Part shown: piece after piece, positions 24,565 through 33,251 of the stretch
Layout: the number at the start of each line of letters is the position of its first letter
Position numbering within the stretch: position 1 is the stretch's first letter
NCBI GenBank assembly: GCA_035294245.1
Contig: DATGLG010000025.1
Coordinates: forward strand, 1-64,000
Length of the DNA stretch: 64,000 nt
From: DATGLG01 sp035294245
GTDB lineage: Bacteria; Pseudomonadota; Alphaproteobacteria; JACZXZ01
Direction of reading: 5' to 3'
Notes under the pieces: generated by a model
What the model saw: only the letters and a program-made list of their open reading frames with translations
The model's database searches: none
What the model was told of the DNA's origin: nothing
Translations under genes and position numbers: made by a program

Positions 24565-25404
24565 CTAGGCCGCTGCGCGGCGTCGCACTCGTTCCTCTTT
24601 CGCCTCGCCCGCAACCTTCACCAGCACGACGAGCTTGAGCCCCGGCTGGCTTGCCGGGGTGAGCGTCACCTGCTCGTAGCGGAGAAAGCCCTCGCGGGGG
24701 TGGTTGAAGGTGCGCAAGCCGCCCTCCCGCGCCACGACGGCGTGGGCGTCCCAGGCGCGCGCGAAGAAGGCGCTGCCGCGCCGCAGCGCCTCGATGAGCG
24801 CCCGCATCTCGGGATCGTCGAGATGGGCGCTGTAATCGCTGCGGAACTCCGCGATGACCCGGCGCGCGCGTGCCTCCCAATCGCAGATGAGGTGCCGCGC
24901 TCCCGGTACGAGGAAGATGTAGCGGAGCAGGTTCCTGTCGCCGCCGTCGCCGTCGAGCCAGCCGGCGAAGAGCCGTGCCGCCGCCTTGTTCCAGGCGCGC
25001 GCGGTCCAGCAGCGATCAAGGAGATAGGCCGGCTCCGCGAGGGCCGTCACCGTGGCGACGAGGGCGGGCGGCACCGCGGCCGGCGCGGGCGCGACCGGCA
25101 GCGCCGGATCGCGCTTGCCGGCGAGATCGAAGAGATAGGCCCGCTCCGCGCGGGCGAGGCGCAGGGTCTCGGCCAGGCGGGCGAGCGCCGCCGGCGAGAC
25201 CGAGACCTCGCGCCCCTGCTCGATCCAGGTGTACCAGGTGGCGCTCATGCCGCAGAGCTGCGCCACCTCCTCGCGCCGCAGCCCGGGCGTGCGCCGCCGC
25301 GCGCCGGCCGCAAGGCCGAGCATGGCCGGGGTGAGCCGGGCGCGGTGGGCGCGGAGGAACTCGCCGAGCTCGCGGCGGCGGACGGCTGTCGCGGGCGTCG
25401 TCAT
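24565..25404 (-). CDS. XRE-family regulator with MmyB-like ligand domain
   Basis: 279 residues. The N-terminal helix-turn-helix (about 10-85; RREEVAQLCGMSATWYTWIE) precedes the PAS-like MmyB domain (about 105-275; LDRCWTARAWNKAAARLF and FNHPREGFLRYEQVTL), which binds fatty acids in its structural relatives. It is divergent from the methyltransferase gene, with 121 bases between, and probably regulates it. In other actinobacterial and proteobacterial genomes this family usually controls a divergent oxidoreductase. The ATG at 25404 fits the family start. Confidence 0.93.
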   Translation of the reverse strand: MTTPATAVRRRELGEFLRAHRARLTPAMLGLAAGARRRTPGLRREEVAQLCGMSATWYTWIEQGREVSVSPAALARLAETLRLARAERAYLFDLAGKRDPALPVAPAPAAVPPALVATVTALAEPAYLLDRCWTARAWNKAAARLFAGWLDGDGGDRNLLRYIFLVPGARHLICDWEARARRVIAEFRSDYSAHLDDPEMRALIEALRRGSAFFARAWDAHAVVAREGGLRTFNHPREGFLRYEQVTLTPASQPGLKLVVLVKVAGEAKEERVRRRAAA

Positions 25405-25525
25405 GGGAGTATTTTATACCAGGATAACGATCTAGCTGGTACCGGTATCTCTGGACTGCTACGGAAGGCGTCACCCGCGACCCACGCGGGCGTATCATGA
25501 GCACTTCAGCGATCCGGAGCCTGCG

Positions 25526-26314
25526 ATGACCACCCCGAGCCCAGCCGCCAGCACCCCCACCCATCAGACCCTGGTGACGAGCCAGTTCGGCCCCCGCGCC
25601 GCCGCCTATGTCGCGAGCGCCGTGCACGCCCAGGGCGAGGACCTCAAGCAGCTCGCGGCGATGGTCGCGGGCCACAGCGCGGCGCGGCTTCTCGATCTCG
25701 GCTGCGGCGGCGGCCACGTCGCCTTCAATACCGCCCCCCATGTCGCCGAGGTCGTCGCCTATGATCTCTCGAGCGAGATGCTGGAAGCCGTCGCCCATGC
25801 GGCGCGGCAGCGCGGCTTGCGCAATATCGTCACGCGCCAGGGCGCCGTCGAATCCCTGCCCTTTCCCGATGCCAGCTTCGATTTCGTCGTCACGCGCTTC
25901 AGCGCCCATCACTGGCGCGACTTTCCCGCGGCCCTGCGCGAGGCGCGGCGCGTGCTCAAGCCCGGCGGCCGCGCTGCCTTCGCCGATACGGTGACGCCGG
26001 GCACGCCCCTCCTCGACACCTATCTCCAGAGCATCGAGCTGCTGCGCGACCCTTCCCATGTGCGCAACTACACCGAGGCGGAATGGATCGAGGCGTTGCG
26101 CCGCGCCGGCTTTGCGCCGGGGGCGATAGCGCGCCGCCGGCTGCGCCTCGAGTTCACGTCGTGGGTCGAGCGCATGCGCACGCCCGAGCTGCATGTGCAG
26201 GCGATCCGCTCGCTCCAGGCGCGCATGTCCGCGGAGGTGCATCGCCATTTCTGCACCGAGCCAGACGGCAGCTACCTGCTCGACGTCATGCTCGTCGAGG
26301 CCGCTCCAGCATAA
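25526..26314 (+). CDS. Class I SAM-dependent methyltransferase, UbiE/MenG-like
   Basis: 262 residues. The Rossmann methyltransferase core shows motif I LLDLGCGGGHVAF, the acidic loop VVAYDLSSEML, motif II PFPDASFDFVVTRFSAHHW and motif III RVLKPGGRAAFADT. It belongs to the Methyltransf_11/UbiE-like group that acts on small molecules. The substrate is unknown. The start ATG at 25526 is preceded by CCGGAGC. It is divergent from the MmyB-type regulator, which is the likely controller. Confidence 0.9.
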   Translation: MTTPSPAASTPTHQTLVTSQFGPRAAAYVASAVHAQGEDLKQLAAMVAGHSAARLLDLGCGGGHVAFNTAPHVAEVVAYDLSSEMLEAVAHAARQRGLRNIVTRQGAVESLPFPDASFDFVVTRFSAHHWRDFPAALREARRVLKPGGRAAFADTVTPGTPLLDTYLQSIELLRDPSHVRNYTEAEWIEALRRAGFAPGAIARRRLRLEFTSWVERMRTPELHVQAIRSLQARMSAEVHRHFCTEPDGSYLLDVMLVEAAPA

Positions 26315-26429
26315 ACGCCGGGGCGCCCTGCCTCTCCTTCATGGAACGGCCCCCGCTTCCGGACGTTAGATTGCAGTGGGAATGGGATGGGCGTCCCAAT
26401 GACGGGACGAGGAGGGAAGTCGAGGCTTG

Positions 26430-27974
26430 ATGGGGAGAGACAGCGGTGCGACGGGCGGCGACGAGACGCGCTTCCGCCGCCTCGTCGAGGCCGTCATTGA
26501 CTATGCCATCTATATGACCGATCCCCAGGGGATCGTCGCGAGCTGGAATTCAGGGGCGGAGCGGATCGAGGGCTATGAGCGCGAGGGTATTCTCGGCACG
26601 CATTTCTCCCGGTTTTATATCCCGGAGGACCGCGACGCCGGAAAGCCGGACGAAGCCCTCCGCATCGCGCGCGAGAACGGCCGTTTCGAGGACGAGGGCT
26701 GGCGCCTGCGCAAGGACGGCTCGCGCTTCTGGGCCAGTGCCGTCGTCGACGCCATCTACGACGATGGCGGCGAGATCGTCGGCTTCGCTCACGTCACCCG
26801 CGACCTGACCGCGCGCCACGGCGAGGAGGAGGCCCTCGAGCGCGCGCGCGACGCCATCTTCCACGGCCAGAAGATGGAGGTGCTGGGGCAGCTCACCGGC
26901 GGGATCGCCCACGACTTCAACAATATGCTCACGGTGATCTCGAACAATCTCGATCTTCTGACGCGGAAGGTCAGCGGCGATCGCGAGCGCCGGCTCATCG
27001 AGATCGCGCGGCACGCCGCCGTGCGCTGCGCGAAGCTGACGGAACAGCTGCTGGCCTTCGCGCGTCGGCAGCCGCTCCACCCCGAGCCCCACGACGTCAA
27101 CCACCTGATCGGCGGCTTCGAGGCGGTGCTGCGCCGCGCCTGCGGCGAGATGATCGACGTCTCGATCGCCCTCGATCCGGCGCTCCGCCTCGCCTCGGTC
27201 GACGCGCAGCAATTCGAATCGGCGCTCCTCAACCTCGCCGTCAACGCGCGCGACGCCATGCCCCAGGGCGGCACCCTGCGAATCACGACGCGGAACGTCG
27301 AGATCGACCAGGCGCGCGCCGCGGCGATGGCGGAGCCCACGGCACCCGGCCCTTATATCGCCATTGCCGTCGATGATACCGGCCACGGCATGACCGCCGA
27401 CGTCCTCGCCCACGCCATCGAGCCCTATTTCACCACCAAGGAGGTGGGGCAAGGCAGCGGCCTGGGCCTGAGCCAGGTCTACGGCTTCGTCACCCAGTCG
27501 GGAGGGCATCTCGACCTCGCGAGCAAGCCGCGCCGCGGCACCACGGTGACGCTCTATCTTCCCGCCGCCCTCGTCGAGACGGCGGCGGGCGAGGGACCGC
27601 GGTCCGCGCCCCTCACCGTCCTTGCCGTCGAGGACGATCCCGATGTGCTCGAGGCGACCGTCGAGACGCTGCGGTCCCTGGGCTATTGCGTGCTGACCGC
27701 GGGCGACGGAATGGGGGCTCTCGACATCCTCCGCCGCGACACGAGGATCGATATCCTCTTCACCGACGTGGTGATGCCCAAGGGCATGAACGGCATCGAG
27801 CTCGCCCGCGAGGCCTGCCGGCTGCGCTCAGGATTGCGCGTGCTGCTGGCCTCGGGCTATCCGATGGGCGCACTCTCCGCCAATCACGGGCTCGACGGCG
27901 AATTCGTCTTCATCGCCAAGCCCTATCGCTGGCCGGAGCTGGCGGAGCGGCTCCGCGCGCTCATGGAAAAATAA
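26430..27974 (+). CDS. PAS hybrid histidine kinase with C-terminal receiver
   Basis: 514 residues. One PAS domain (about 15-130, VIDYAIYMTDPQGIVASWNS, EGWRLRKDGSRFWAS) leads to a HisKA domain with the phospho-acceptor His in LTGGIAHDFNNML, an HATPase domain (NLAVNARDAMP, DDTGHGM, GSGLGLSQVYGF) and a receiver with Asp in ILFTDVVMP and Lys in FIAKPYRWP. No membrane span. The PAS and HisKA segments are close to those of the kinase at 4337-6388, so the two are probably paralogues. A TTG in frame precedes the ATG by three bases. The ribosome site GGAGGGAAG is 10-14 bases upstream. Confidence 0.93.
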   Translation: MGRDSGATGGDETRFRRLVEAVIDYAIYMTDPQGIVASWNSGAERIEGYEREGILGTHFSRFYIPEDRDAGKPDEALRIARENGRFEDEGWRLRKDGSRFWASAVVDAIYDDGGEIVGFAHVTRDLTARHGEEEALERARDAIFHGQKMEVLGQLTGGIAHDFNNMLTVISNNLDLLTRKVSGDRERRLIEIARHAAVRCAKLTEQLLAFARRQPLHPEPHDVNHLIGGFEAVLRRACGEMIDVSIALDPALRLASVDAQQFESALLNLAVNARDAMPQGGTLRITTRNVEIDQARAAAMAEPTAPGPYIAIAVDDTGHGMTADVLAHAIEPYFTTKEVGQGSGLGLSQVYGFVTQSGGHLDLASKPRRGTTVTLYLPAALVETAAGEGPRSAPLTVLAVEDDPDVLEATVETLRSLGYCVLTAGDGMGALDILRRDTRIDILFTDVVMPKGMNGIELAREACRLRSGLRVLLASGYPMGALSANHGLDGEFVFIAKPYRWPELAERLRALMEK

Positions 27975-28391
27975 TAGCCGGCTATTTATTTCCGGATCGG
28001 TCGCAGCGCCTCGGTTCGCGGGCGCGCTGCATGCGGCCTTGCGCGTTGATTTTCCTCAACCGGTCTTCCCTTGTGACCGCCCGCCCGGCCGGTGAAAGAA
28101 ATTGTCACAACAAGGCGTCGTAGAGGACGAATCTTGCGCTTGCGGTCATAACGCGGCAGCCGGGCGCCGAATTTTGTCCCGATTTTCACGCCGGGAATGT
28201 CACAGCGCCTTGCTTACTTTCTTTCCATCCAAGCGGCGGCCGCTGCGCCGCCCCGCGGAGCCCTTCGCGTAAGGGGCGCCGCGGCGTTCTCTCCGAATTC
28301 GCGGTTCCGTGAAACGGGGCGCGAGACCCCAGCGACCCGCACCACTGCCACTCCCGGGGAACGCGCCCGTCAACGATGACAGGAGGCATCC
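27975..28391. other. Gene-free region with FixK-like and TGTCACA motifs
   Basis: About 400 bases without a credible gene. A small palindrome ATAGCCGGCTAT (27974-27985) follows the kinase stop codon and a T-rich run. A TTGA-N6-TCAA site is at 28046-28059. TTGTCACAA (28102-28110) and TGTCACAGCGCC (28198-28209) repeat the word found in the paired sites at 4023-4103. AGGAGG at 28380 is the ribosome site of the following gene. Confidence 0.5.
28046..28059. promoter_or_regulatory. Candidate FNR/FixK-type binding site
   Basis: TTGATTTTCCTCAA matches TTGA-N6-TCAA exactly. It lies about 330 bases before the 94-residue gene, which is far for direct activation, and about 70 bases after the kinase gene. 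Chance is more plausible here than for the site at 6959. Confidence 0.3.
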
Positions 28392-28676
28392 ATGCATGAC
28401 GCGACCCTGCCCTATGGAACGATGGCATTCCTGCTCATTCCTCTGGTGGGGGCCCTTGTGCTGTCCGAGCGCCACCGACGGCTTCAATCGGCCGCGAGCG
28501 GCGGCGCCATCGCCGCTGCGATGGGTGCCGTGCTGGCCGCGAGCGCGGGAATTCCCGCCGCAGCCCCCGCCATTATCGGCGCCGCGCTCGGCGCGGCCGC
28601 CGCGGCACTGCTCTCCGGTGCCGCCTCACCCGCCCCCGTCGCGGCCCGCGCCTCGGCGCGCCGGCGCGGTCGCTGA
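28392..28676 (+). CDS. Small Ala/Gly-rich membrane protein, unknown
   Basis: Not recognised. It has 94 residues with two to three hydrophobic segments (about 8-25, 35-52 and 55-75) rich in Ala and Gly, and an Arg-rich tail. AGGAGG lies six bases before the ATG at 28392. It precedes the RlpA-like gene by 11 bases and is probably co-transcribed with it. The Ala/Gly-rich second half resembles glycine-zipper sequences in amino-acid use, but no motif is certain. Confidence 0.6.
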   Translation: MHDATLPYGTMAFLLIPLVGALVLSERHRRLQSAASGGAIAAAMGAVLAASAGIPAAAPAIIGAALGAAAAALLSGAASPAPVAARASARRRGR

Positions 28677-28687
28677 AGGGGGTCGCC

Positions 28688-29305
28688 ATGATCATCATTC
28701 CGCAGGAGGACGACGGCTCGCACTCGCACGCGGCATCCGCGCCCGCAAGGGGCGCGCGGATGCCGGAGCCCGCGGCCTCGCGCTCCGGACTCCTCGCCCA
28801 TCTCGGCGCGGCGCTGCTGCTCCTTGGCGCGACGGCCGCCGGATTGGCCATGGCCCCGGCCTGCGCGGAGGCGGTCTCGCCGCCTACGGGCCAAATCCAG
28901 GCGGCGCCCGCGGAAGCCGGCGGCGACGAGACGGACGATCACGTCGTCACCGCGAAGGACATCGTGCAGCTCGGCGCGGCCTCGTGGTACCGCCTCCCCG
29001 GCCGCAAGACGGCGGATGGCGAGCATTTCCGTCCCACCACCCTGACCGCGGCCCATCGCTGGCTTCCCTTCGGCTCCATCGTGCGTGTGACCAATCTCAG
29101 CAACGGGCGCAGCGTCAAGGTGCGCATCAACGACCGCGGGCCCTATCACCGCGGCCGCATCATCGATCTGACGCCGCGCGCGGCCAAAGCCCTCGGGATG
29201 ACTCATGACGGCGTCGTGCAAGTGCGCCTCGATGTCGTCCATCTGTCGCTCGCGTCGTCGTCGCCCCATCGCGGCGAGGAGAAGACCGCGGACAACCCCG
29301 GCTGA
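28688..29305 (+). CDS. RlpA-like septal ring lytic transglycosylase domain protein
   Basis: 205 residues. A cytoplasmic 30-residue leader and one hydrophobic segment (about 35-58) are followed by a double-psi beta-barrel domain (about 95-190). The RlpA hallmarks are ASWYRLPGRKTADGEHFRPT, INDRGPYHRGRIIDLTPRAA and ALGM. RlpA cleaves denuded glycan strands at the septum. Differences from the usual protein are no lipobox Cys at a normal distance, a shortened loop after ASWY, and no SPOR domain. GGGGG lies before the ATG. It follows a small membrane protein gene at 11 bases. Confidence 0.87.
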   Translation: MIIIPQEDDGSHSHAASAPARGARMPEPAASRSGLLAHLGAALLLLGATAAGLAMAPACAEAVSPPTGQIQAAPAEAGGDETDDHVVTAKDIVQLGAASWYRLPGRKTADGEHFRPTTLTAAHRWLPFGSIVRVTNLSNGRSVKVRINDRGPYHRGRIIDLTPRAAKALGMTHDGVVQVRLDVVHLSLASSSPHRGEEKTADNPG

Positions 29306-29459
29306 GCCGCGTGCCGGCTTCGTGACGTTTTGGCGCGCGACGCGTGATCTTTTATCCCGCGTGCAGGCATCGCCGCGCCTTGGCGGCGCGCAGCCGCAAT
29401 GCTATTCCTGAACTTCGAGGGTCGGGTGCTGGTAAGCCACAAGAAGAAGGAATGCTCGC

Positions 29460-30656
29460 TTGCGCTTCTCGCCTTTCGTTGATCGCATAGCCGGCAAAGG
29501 AGCCGCGGCCTGGAGCGTCCATATGGACGCCGTCCGCCAGCAGGCCGCCGGCCGCGACGTCATCCTGCTCACCGTGGGCGATCCCGACCAGGCGCCGCCG
29601 GCGCCGGTGATCGAAGCGACCATCGACGCGCTGCGCCGCCGCCGCACCGGCTATGCGCCGATCCTCGGCTACCCCGCGGTGCGCAGCGCCGTCGCGGCGC
29701 GCTTCGCGCGGCGCACCGGCCGCCCCTGCGCCGCCGAGAACGTCGCCATCGTGCCGGGAACTCAGGCGGGACTTTATTTCGCCATGGCATGCCTTGCGGG
29801 ACCCGGCGACGAGGTGATCGTGCCCGAGCCGATGTACGCCACCTATGAGGCCGTGGTCGGGGCGAGCGGTGCCACCATGGTGAACGTGCCGCTGCGGCCG
29901 GAGAACGCCTTCCATCCCGATCTCGACACCCTCGCCCGCGCCATCACCCCGCGCACCCGCGTGATCTGGATCAACAGCCCCCACAACCCGACAGGCGCCG
30001 TGCTGACCCGCGAGGAGGTGGAAGCGGTCGCCGCACTCTGCCGCCGGCACGATCTCTGGCTGCTCTCCGACGAGGTCTATGAGGACCTCGCCTTCGCGCG
30101 CCCCCATATCAGCCCGTGGTCGCTCCCCGACATGGCCGAGCGCGCCGTCGTGGTGTCCAGCCTGTCGAAGTCCCACGCGATCCCGGGCTTCCGCCTCGGC
30201 TGGATCATCGGGCCGGGCAGCCTGATGCCGCATCTTTTCAATCTCATCCTTTGCACCCTTTATGGCGGCCCGCCCTTCATCCAGGACGGCGCGCTCGCGG
30301 CGCTCACCCGCGATCTCCCCGAGGTCGCCGCTCTCCGCGCCGACTATCAGCGCCGCGCCGCGCTGCTCGCCGGCATTCTCGCCGCAGCACCCGGTTGCGG
30401 CGTGATCGCCCCTGAAGGCGGCATGTTCGTCCTGCTCGACGTGCGCCGCGTCGAGGGCGGCTCCGAGCGTTTCGCGCGGGCGCTCCTCGACCGGGAAGGT
30501 GTCGCGGTCCTGCCCTGCGACGGCTTCGGCCGGAGTGCTGTGGGCCTGCTCCGCATCTCCCTCAGCGCCGAGGATGCGACTCTCGCCGAGGCCGGGCGCC
30601 GCATCGTGCGCTGCGCCCAGGCGCTCAGCCGCGCCGAGAAAGCGACCGTCGCCTAG
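29460..30656 (+). CDS. Class I/II aminotransferase, AruH-like
   Basis: 398 residues. Fold-type I PLP aminotransferase with GYAPILGYPAVRSAVAARF, the Asn/Pro motif NSPHNPTGAVLTREE, the Asp-Tyr region LSDEVYEDLAF and the PLP Lys in SSLSKSHAIPGFRLGW. The sequence resembles arginine-pyruvate or aspartate-type aminotransferases. The amino donor cannot be fixed. The start is a TTG at 29460, with AAGAAGG upstream, because it gives the family N-terminus RFSPFVDRIAGKGA and no ATG exists in frame before residue 22. It is followed by a repeat cluster. Confidence 0.92.
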   Translation: MRFSPFVDRIAGKGAAAWSVHMDAVRQQAAGRDVILLTVGDPDQAPPAPVIEATIDALRRRRTGYAPILGYPAVRSAVAARFARRTGRPCAAENVAIVPGTQAGLYFAMACLAGPGDEVIVPEPMYATYEAVVGASGATMVNVPLRPENAFHPDLDTLARAITPRTRVIWINSPHNPTGAVLTREEVEAVAALCRRHDLWLLSDEVYEDLAFARPHISPWSLPDMAERAVVVSSLSKSHAIPGFRLGWIIGPGSLMPHLFNLILCTLYGGPPFIQDGALAALTRDLPEVAALRADYQRRAALLAGILAAAPGCGVIAPEGGMFVLLDVRRVEGGSERFARALLDREGVAVLPCDGFGRSAVGLLRISLSAEDATLAEAGRRIVRCAQALSRAEKATVA

Positions 30657-30689
30657 TGTTGTGACTCCAACGGTTTGCTTTGTTTGGCC

Positions 30690-30766
30690 GTCATGCCCGC
30701 GAAAGCGGGCATCCAGGCCCTGGATTCCGCGGAAATACTGGATTCCCGCTTTCGCGGGAATGACGA
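30690..30766. repeat. Dispersed double-hairpin repeat, family B, copy 2
   Basis: Two hairpins: ATGCCCGCGAAAGCGGGCAT (30693-30712) and TTCCCGCTTTCGCGGGAA (30743-30760), bracketed by GTC and GACGAG. The second hairpin is identical to that at 18854-18871, and the TGACGAG flank is shared. Confidence 0.82.
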
Positions 30767-30855
30767 GGGGGAGAGTGCAGACTGAGATGTGTGCATGCCG
30801 TAGCGCGCAGGCGGGGAGCGGACATCCAGGCATGCGGCCCTGGATCCCGGCTCTG

Positions 30856-30899
30856 CGCGGAGCCTGCCCTCGGGCCGGCTTTCAGCCAGACCCGTGGGC
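30856..30899 (-). repeat. 44-bp dispersed repeat, family C, copy 2 (inverted)
   Basis: The reverse complement matches the unit at 9230-9273 at 40 of 44 positions by hand count. It begins CGCGGAGCCTG and ends CCGTGGGC on the plus strand. The two copies are inverted with respect to each other and 21.6 kb apart. Confidence 0.75.
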
Positions 30900-31002
30900 T
30901 TCCGGCCGGGACGACGATCTGGGGAGATGCAAGAGCAGGCTCCGCGACGAGGTGCGCTCCACCGATATCCGCGCGCATCCATCCGTGCTACATGATCCGG
31001 CG

Positions 31003-31839
31003 ATGACCTCGCCAGCCCGGAAACCGCAGCGGCCGCCGCGCCGCGACGAGCGCCCGCCCGCCAAGGAGCAGCGCCATCTCCTGCGCGTCGCGGGGCTCAG
31101 GGCCGTCACCGCCCTTTTCGCCACCGAGGCCTTCCGGGTCGAGCGCCTCTTCTATGACGAGCGCCTGAAGGCGCAGGTTGGCGCGTTCTGCGCCGAGCTG
31201 GCGCGCCAGCGCAAGCCCTACCGCCTCGTTGGTGGCGACGAGCTTGCGCGCGTGGCCGGCACCGTCCTCCATGGCGGAATCGTCGCGGTGGCGCAGCCGC
31301 GCCCCCTTCCCGCCCTCGATCTCGCCGAGACGCGCCGCTGGGGCCGCGAGGGCGGGCTGCTGCTCCTTCTCGACGGCATTGGCAATCCGCACAATCTCGG
31401 CGCCATCGCGCGCAGCGCCGCCTTCTTCGGCGTGCGGCGGATGATCCTCTCCGATCATCCCGAGCAGGCGCGCCCCTCCGATGCGAGCTATCGCATCGCC
31501 GAGGGCGGGCTCGAGCATCTGCAGCTTTACGAGGCGCAGCGCTTCGCCGCGACATTGCGGCGGCTGCGCGAGAGCCATTTCGTGCTCGGTGCCGCTCTCG
31601 GCGAGGGCCGGTCTCCCGACGAGCTCCGCCGCGAGGCAGCCAAAAAGCCGGGACGGCCCTTCGCCCTCGTGCTTGGCAACGAAGAGGACGGCCTGCCGCA
31701 GGCCACCCGCGAAGCCTGCGAGGCGATCGTCACCATCCCGGGTGGGGGCCCGATGCAGTCGCTCAACGTCTCCGCCAGCGCAGCCATCCTCCTCTATGCG
31801 CTCCGGCGCGGAGCGGGAGTCGGCGCCGGCGCCGGGTAA
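31003..31839 (+). CDS. TrmH-family (SPOUT) RNA 2'-O-ribose methyltransferase
   Basis: 278 residues. An N-terminal substrate-binding domain (about 25-105; RHLLRVAGLRAVTALF) precedes the knotted SPOUT domain with motif 1 LLLDGIGNPHNLGAIARSA, motif 2 LVLGNEEDGLP and motif 3 PMQSLNVSASAAILLYALRR. It transfers methyl from SAM to a ribose of tRNA or rRNA. The exact target cannot be told. The ATG at 31003 begins a Lys/Arg/Pro-rich leader. An open frame back to 30499 runs through the repeat cluster and is not coding. It is followed after six bases by the GH1 gene. Confidence 0.92.
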   Translation: MTSPARKPQRPPRRDERPPAKEQRHLLRVAGLRAVTALFATEAFRVERLFYDERLKAQVGAFCAELARQRKPYRLVGGDELARVAGTVLHGGIVAVAQPRPLPALDLAETRRWGREGGLLLLLDGIGNPHNLGAIARSAAFFGVRRMILSDHPEQARPSDASYRIAEGGLEHLQLYEAQRFAATLRRLRESHFVLGAALGEGRSPDELRREAAKKPGRPFALVLGNEEDGLPQATREACEAIVTIPGGGPMQSLNVSASAAILLYALRRGAGVGAGAG

Positions 31840-31844
31840 GCGCG

Positions 31845-33251
31845 ATGCTCCTGTCGCGCCGCCGCCTCCTCGCCGCCGCGCTGAGCCTGCCCCTTCTGCC
31901 GCGCCGCGCCGCCGCGACGACGGCTGCGGCGAATTTTCCCGCCGGCTTCCTCTGGGGCGCGTCCACGTCGGCCGCGCAGATCGAGGGGGCGGCGTCCGAG
32001 GATGGTCGCGGCCCCAGCATCTGGGACGCTTTCGCAAGGCAGCCGGGCAAGATCGCCGATGGCGGGACCCCGGCCGTCGCCTGCGACCATTATCACCGCT
32101 GGCGCGAGGACATCGCCCTGATGCGGCGGCTCGGCCTCACCGCCTATCGCTTCTCCATCTCCTGGTCCCGCGTCATTCCCGCCGGCACCGGCGCCGCGAA
32201 CGCCAAGGGCTGGGACTTCTACGACCGTCTCGTCGACGGCTTGCTCGCCACCGGCATCACGCCGATGCCCTGCCTCTTCCACTGGGACCTGCCCCTGGCG
32301 CTCCACGAGCGCGGCGGCTGGATGAGCCGTGACAGCGCCGGCTGGTTCGCCGATTACGCCGTCGCGGCGGCGCGGCGCTTGGGCGACCGCGTCCCCTATT
32401 GGCTCATGCTCAACGAGCCGTCGGTGATGGCGATCTTCGGCTACGGCCTCGCCGCCCATGCGCCGGGGCTGGGCGGCGGCGCGCCCGCCTGTCTCGCAGC
32501 GCTCCACCATCAAAACCTCGCGCAGGGCACGGCGCTCAAGGCCCTGCGCGCGGAGCGCCCCGCCGCCAAGCTCGGCACGGTGCTGAGCCTGCAGCCTGTC
32601 GTCGCCGATAGCGCGCGCGCCGCGGACGGCGCCGCCGCGATCCGCTGGGACGCCGTGTGGAACCGCGTCGCCCTCGACGGCGTGATGCGGGGCGCCATTC
32701 CCGGCATCCTCGTGCCGGAAATGGCGAAGCTCGTGCGGCCGGACGATCTCGCGATCATTCGCCAGCCCCTCGATCTCCTCGGCGTCAATTACTATTCCAA
32801 GATGACCGTGCGCGCCCAGCCCGGCGCCCTCTTCGATACCGGCTGGGGACGGCCGCGCGCGGCGCGCTTCACCGCGATGGGCTGGCCGGTCCAGCCCGAG
32901 GGCCTCCTCGATATTCTGATGGAGCTGAAGGCGCTCTATGGCAATCCGCCGGTGATGATCACCGAGAACGGCGCTGCTTATGACGACCGCCTCGGCCCCG
33001 ACGGCGAGGTTGCCGATCCCACCCGCATCGCCTTCCTCGGCGACCATCTGCGCGCGCTGCGCCGCGCGCTCGCCGCCGGCTGCAACGTCCGCGGCTATCT
33101 CGTCTGGTCGCTCATGGACAATTTCGAGTGGCAGGCCGGCTATACGCGCCGCTTCGGCCTCGCTTATGTGGATTACGCAAGCGAGCGGCGCATCCCGAAG
33201 GCGAGCTTCCATTGGTATGGCGCGGTCATGCGCGGCGAGCGCCCGATCTGA
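31845..33251 (+). CDS. Secreted GH1 beta-glucosidase
   Basis: 468 residues. Glycoside hydrolase family 1 with WGASTSAAQIEGA, the acid/base Glu in YWLMLNEPSVM, the nucleophile Glu in PPVMITENGAAYDD and the C-terminal signature YLVWSLMDNFEWQAGYTRRF. A twin-arginine-like signal (LLSRRRLLAAALSL) suggests export in folded form to the periplasm, which is unusual since most bacterial GH1 enzymes are cytosolic. It follows the methyltransferase by five bases and is probably transcribed with it. The natural glycoside is unknown. Confidence 0.95.
   Translation: MLLSRRRLLAAALSLPLLPRRAAATTAAANFPAGFLWGASTSAAQIEGAASEDGRGPSIWDAFARQPGKIADGGTPAVACDHYHRWREDIALMRRLGLTAYRFSISWSRVIPAGTGAANAKGWDFYDRLVDGLLATGITPMPCLFHWDLPLALHERGGWMSRDSAGWFADYAVAAARRLGDRVPYWLMLNEPSVMAIFGYGLAAHAPGLGGGAPACLAALHHQNLAQGTALKALRAERPAAKLGTVLSLQPVVADSARAADGAAAIRWDAVWNRVALDGVMRGAIPGILVPEMAKLVRPDDLAIIRQPLDLLGVNYYSKMTVRAQPGALFDTGWGRPRAARFTAMGWPVQPEGLLDILMELKALYGNPPVMITENGAAYDDRLGPDGEVADPTRIAFLGDHLRALRRALAAGCNVRGYLVWSLMDNFEWQAGYTRRFGLAYVDYASERRIPKASFHWYGAVMRGERPI

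Larger units (their letters stand above)
30657..31002. other. Repeat cluster between aminotransferase and methyltransferase genes
   Basis: No gene. It contains the family B double hairpin (30690-30766) and an inverted family C unit (30856-30899), with related words such as ATCCAGGCATGCGGCCCTGG between them. It looks like a site where several repeat types have accumulated. Confidence 0.7.

Noticed and set aside
27974..27985. Palindrome ATAGCCGGCTAT after the second kinase gene as a terminator
   Set aside because: The stem has no loop space and the following T-run is interrupted, so termination is not convincing.
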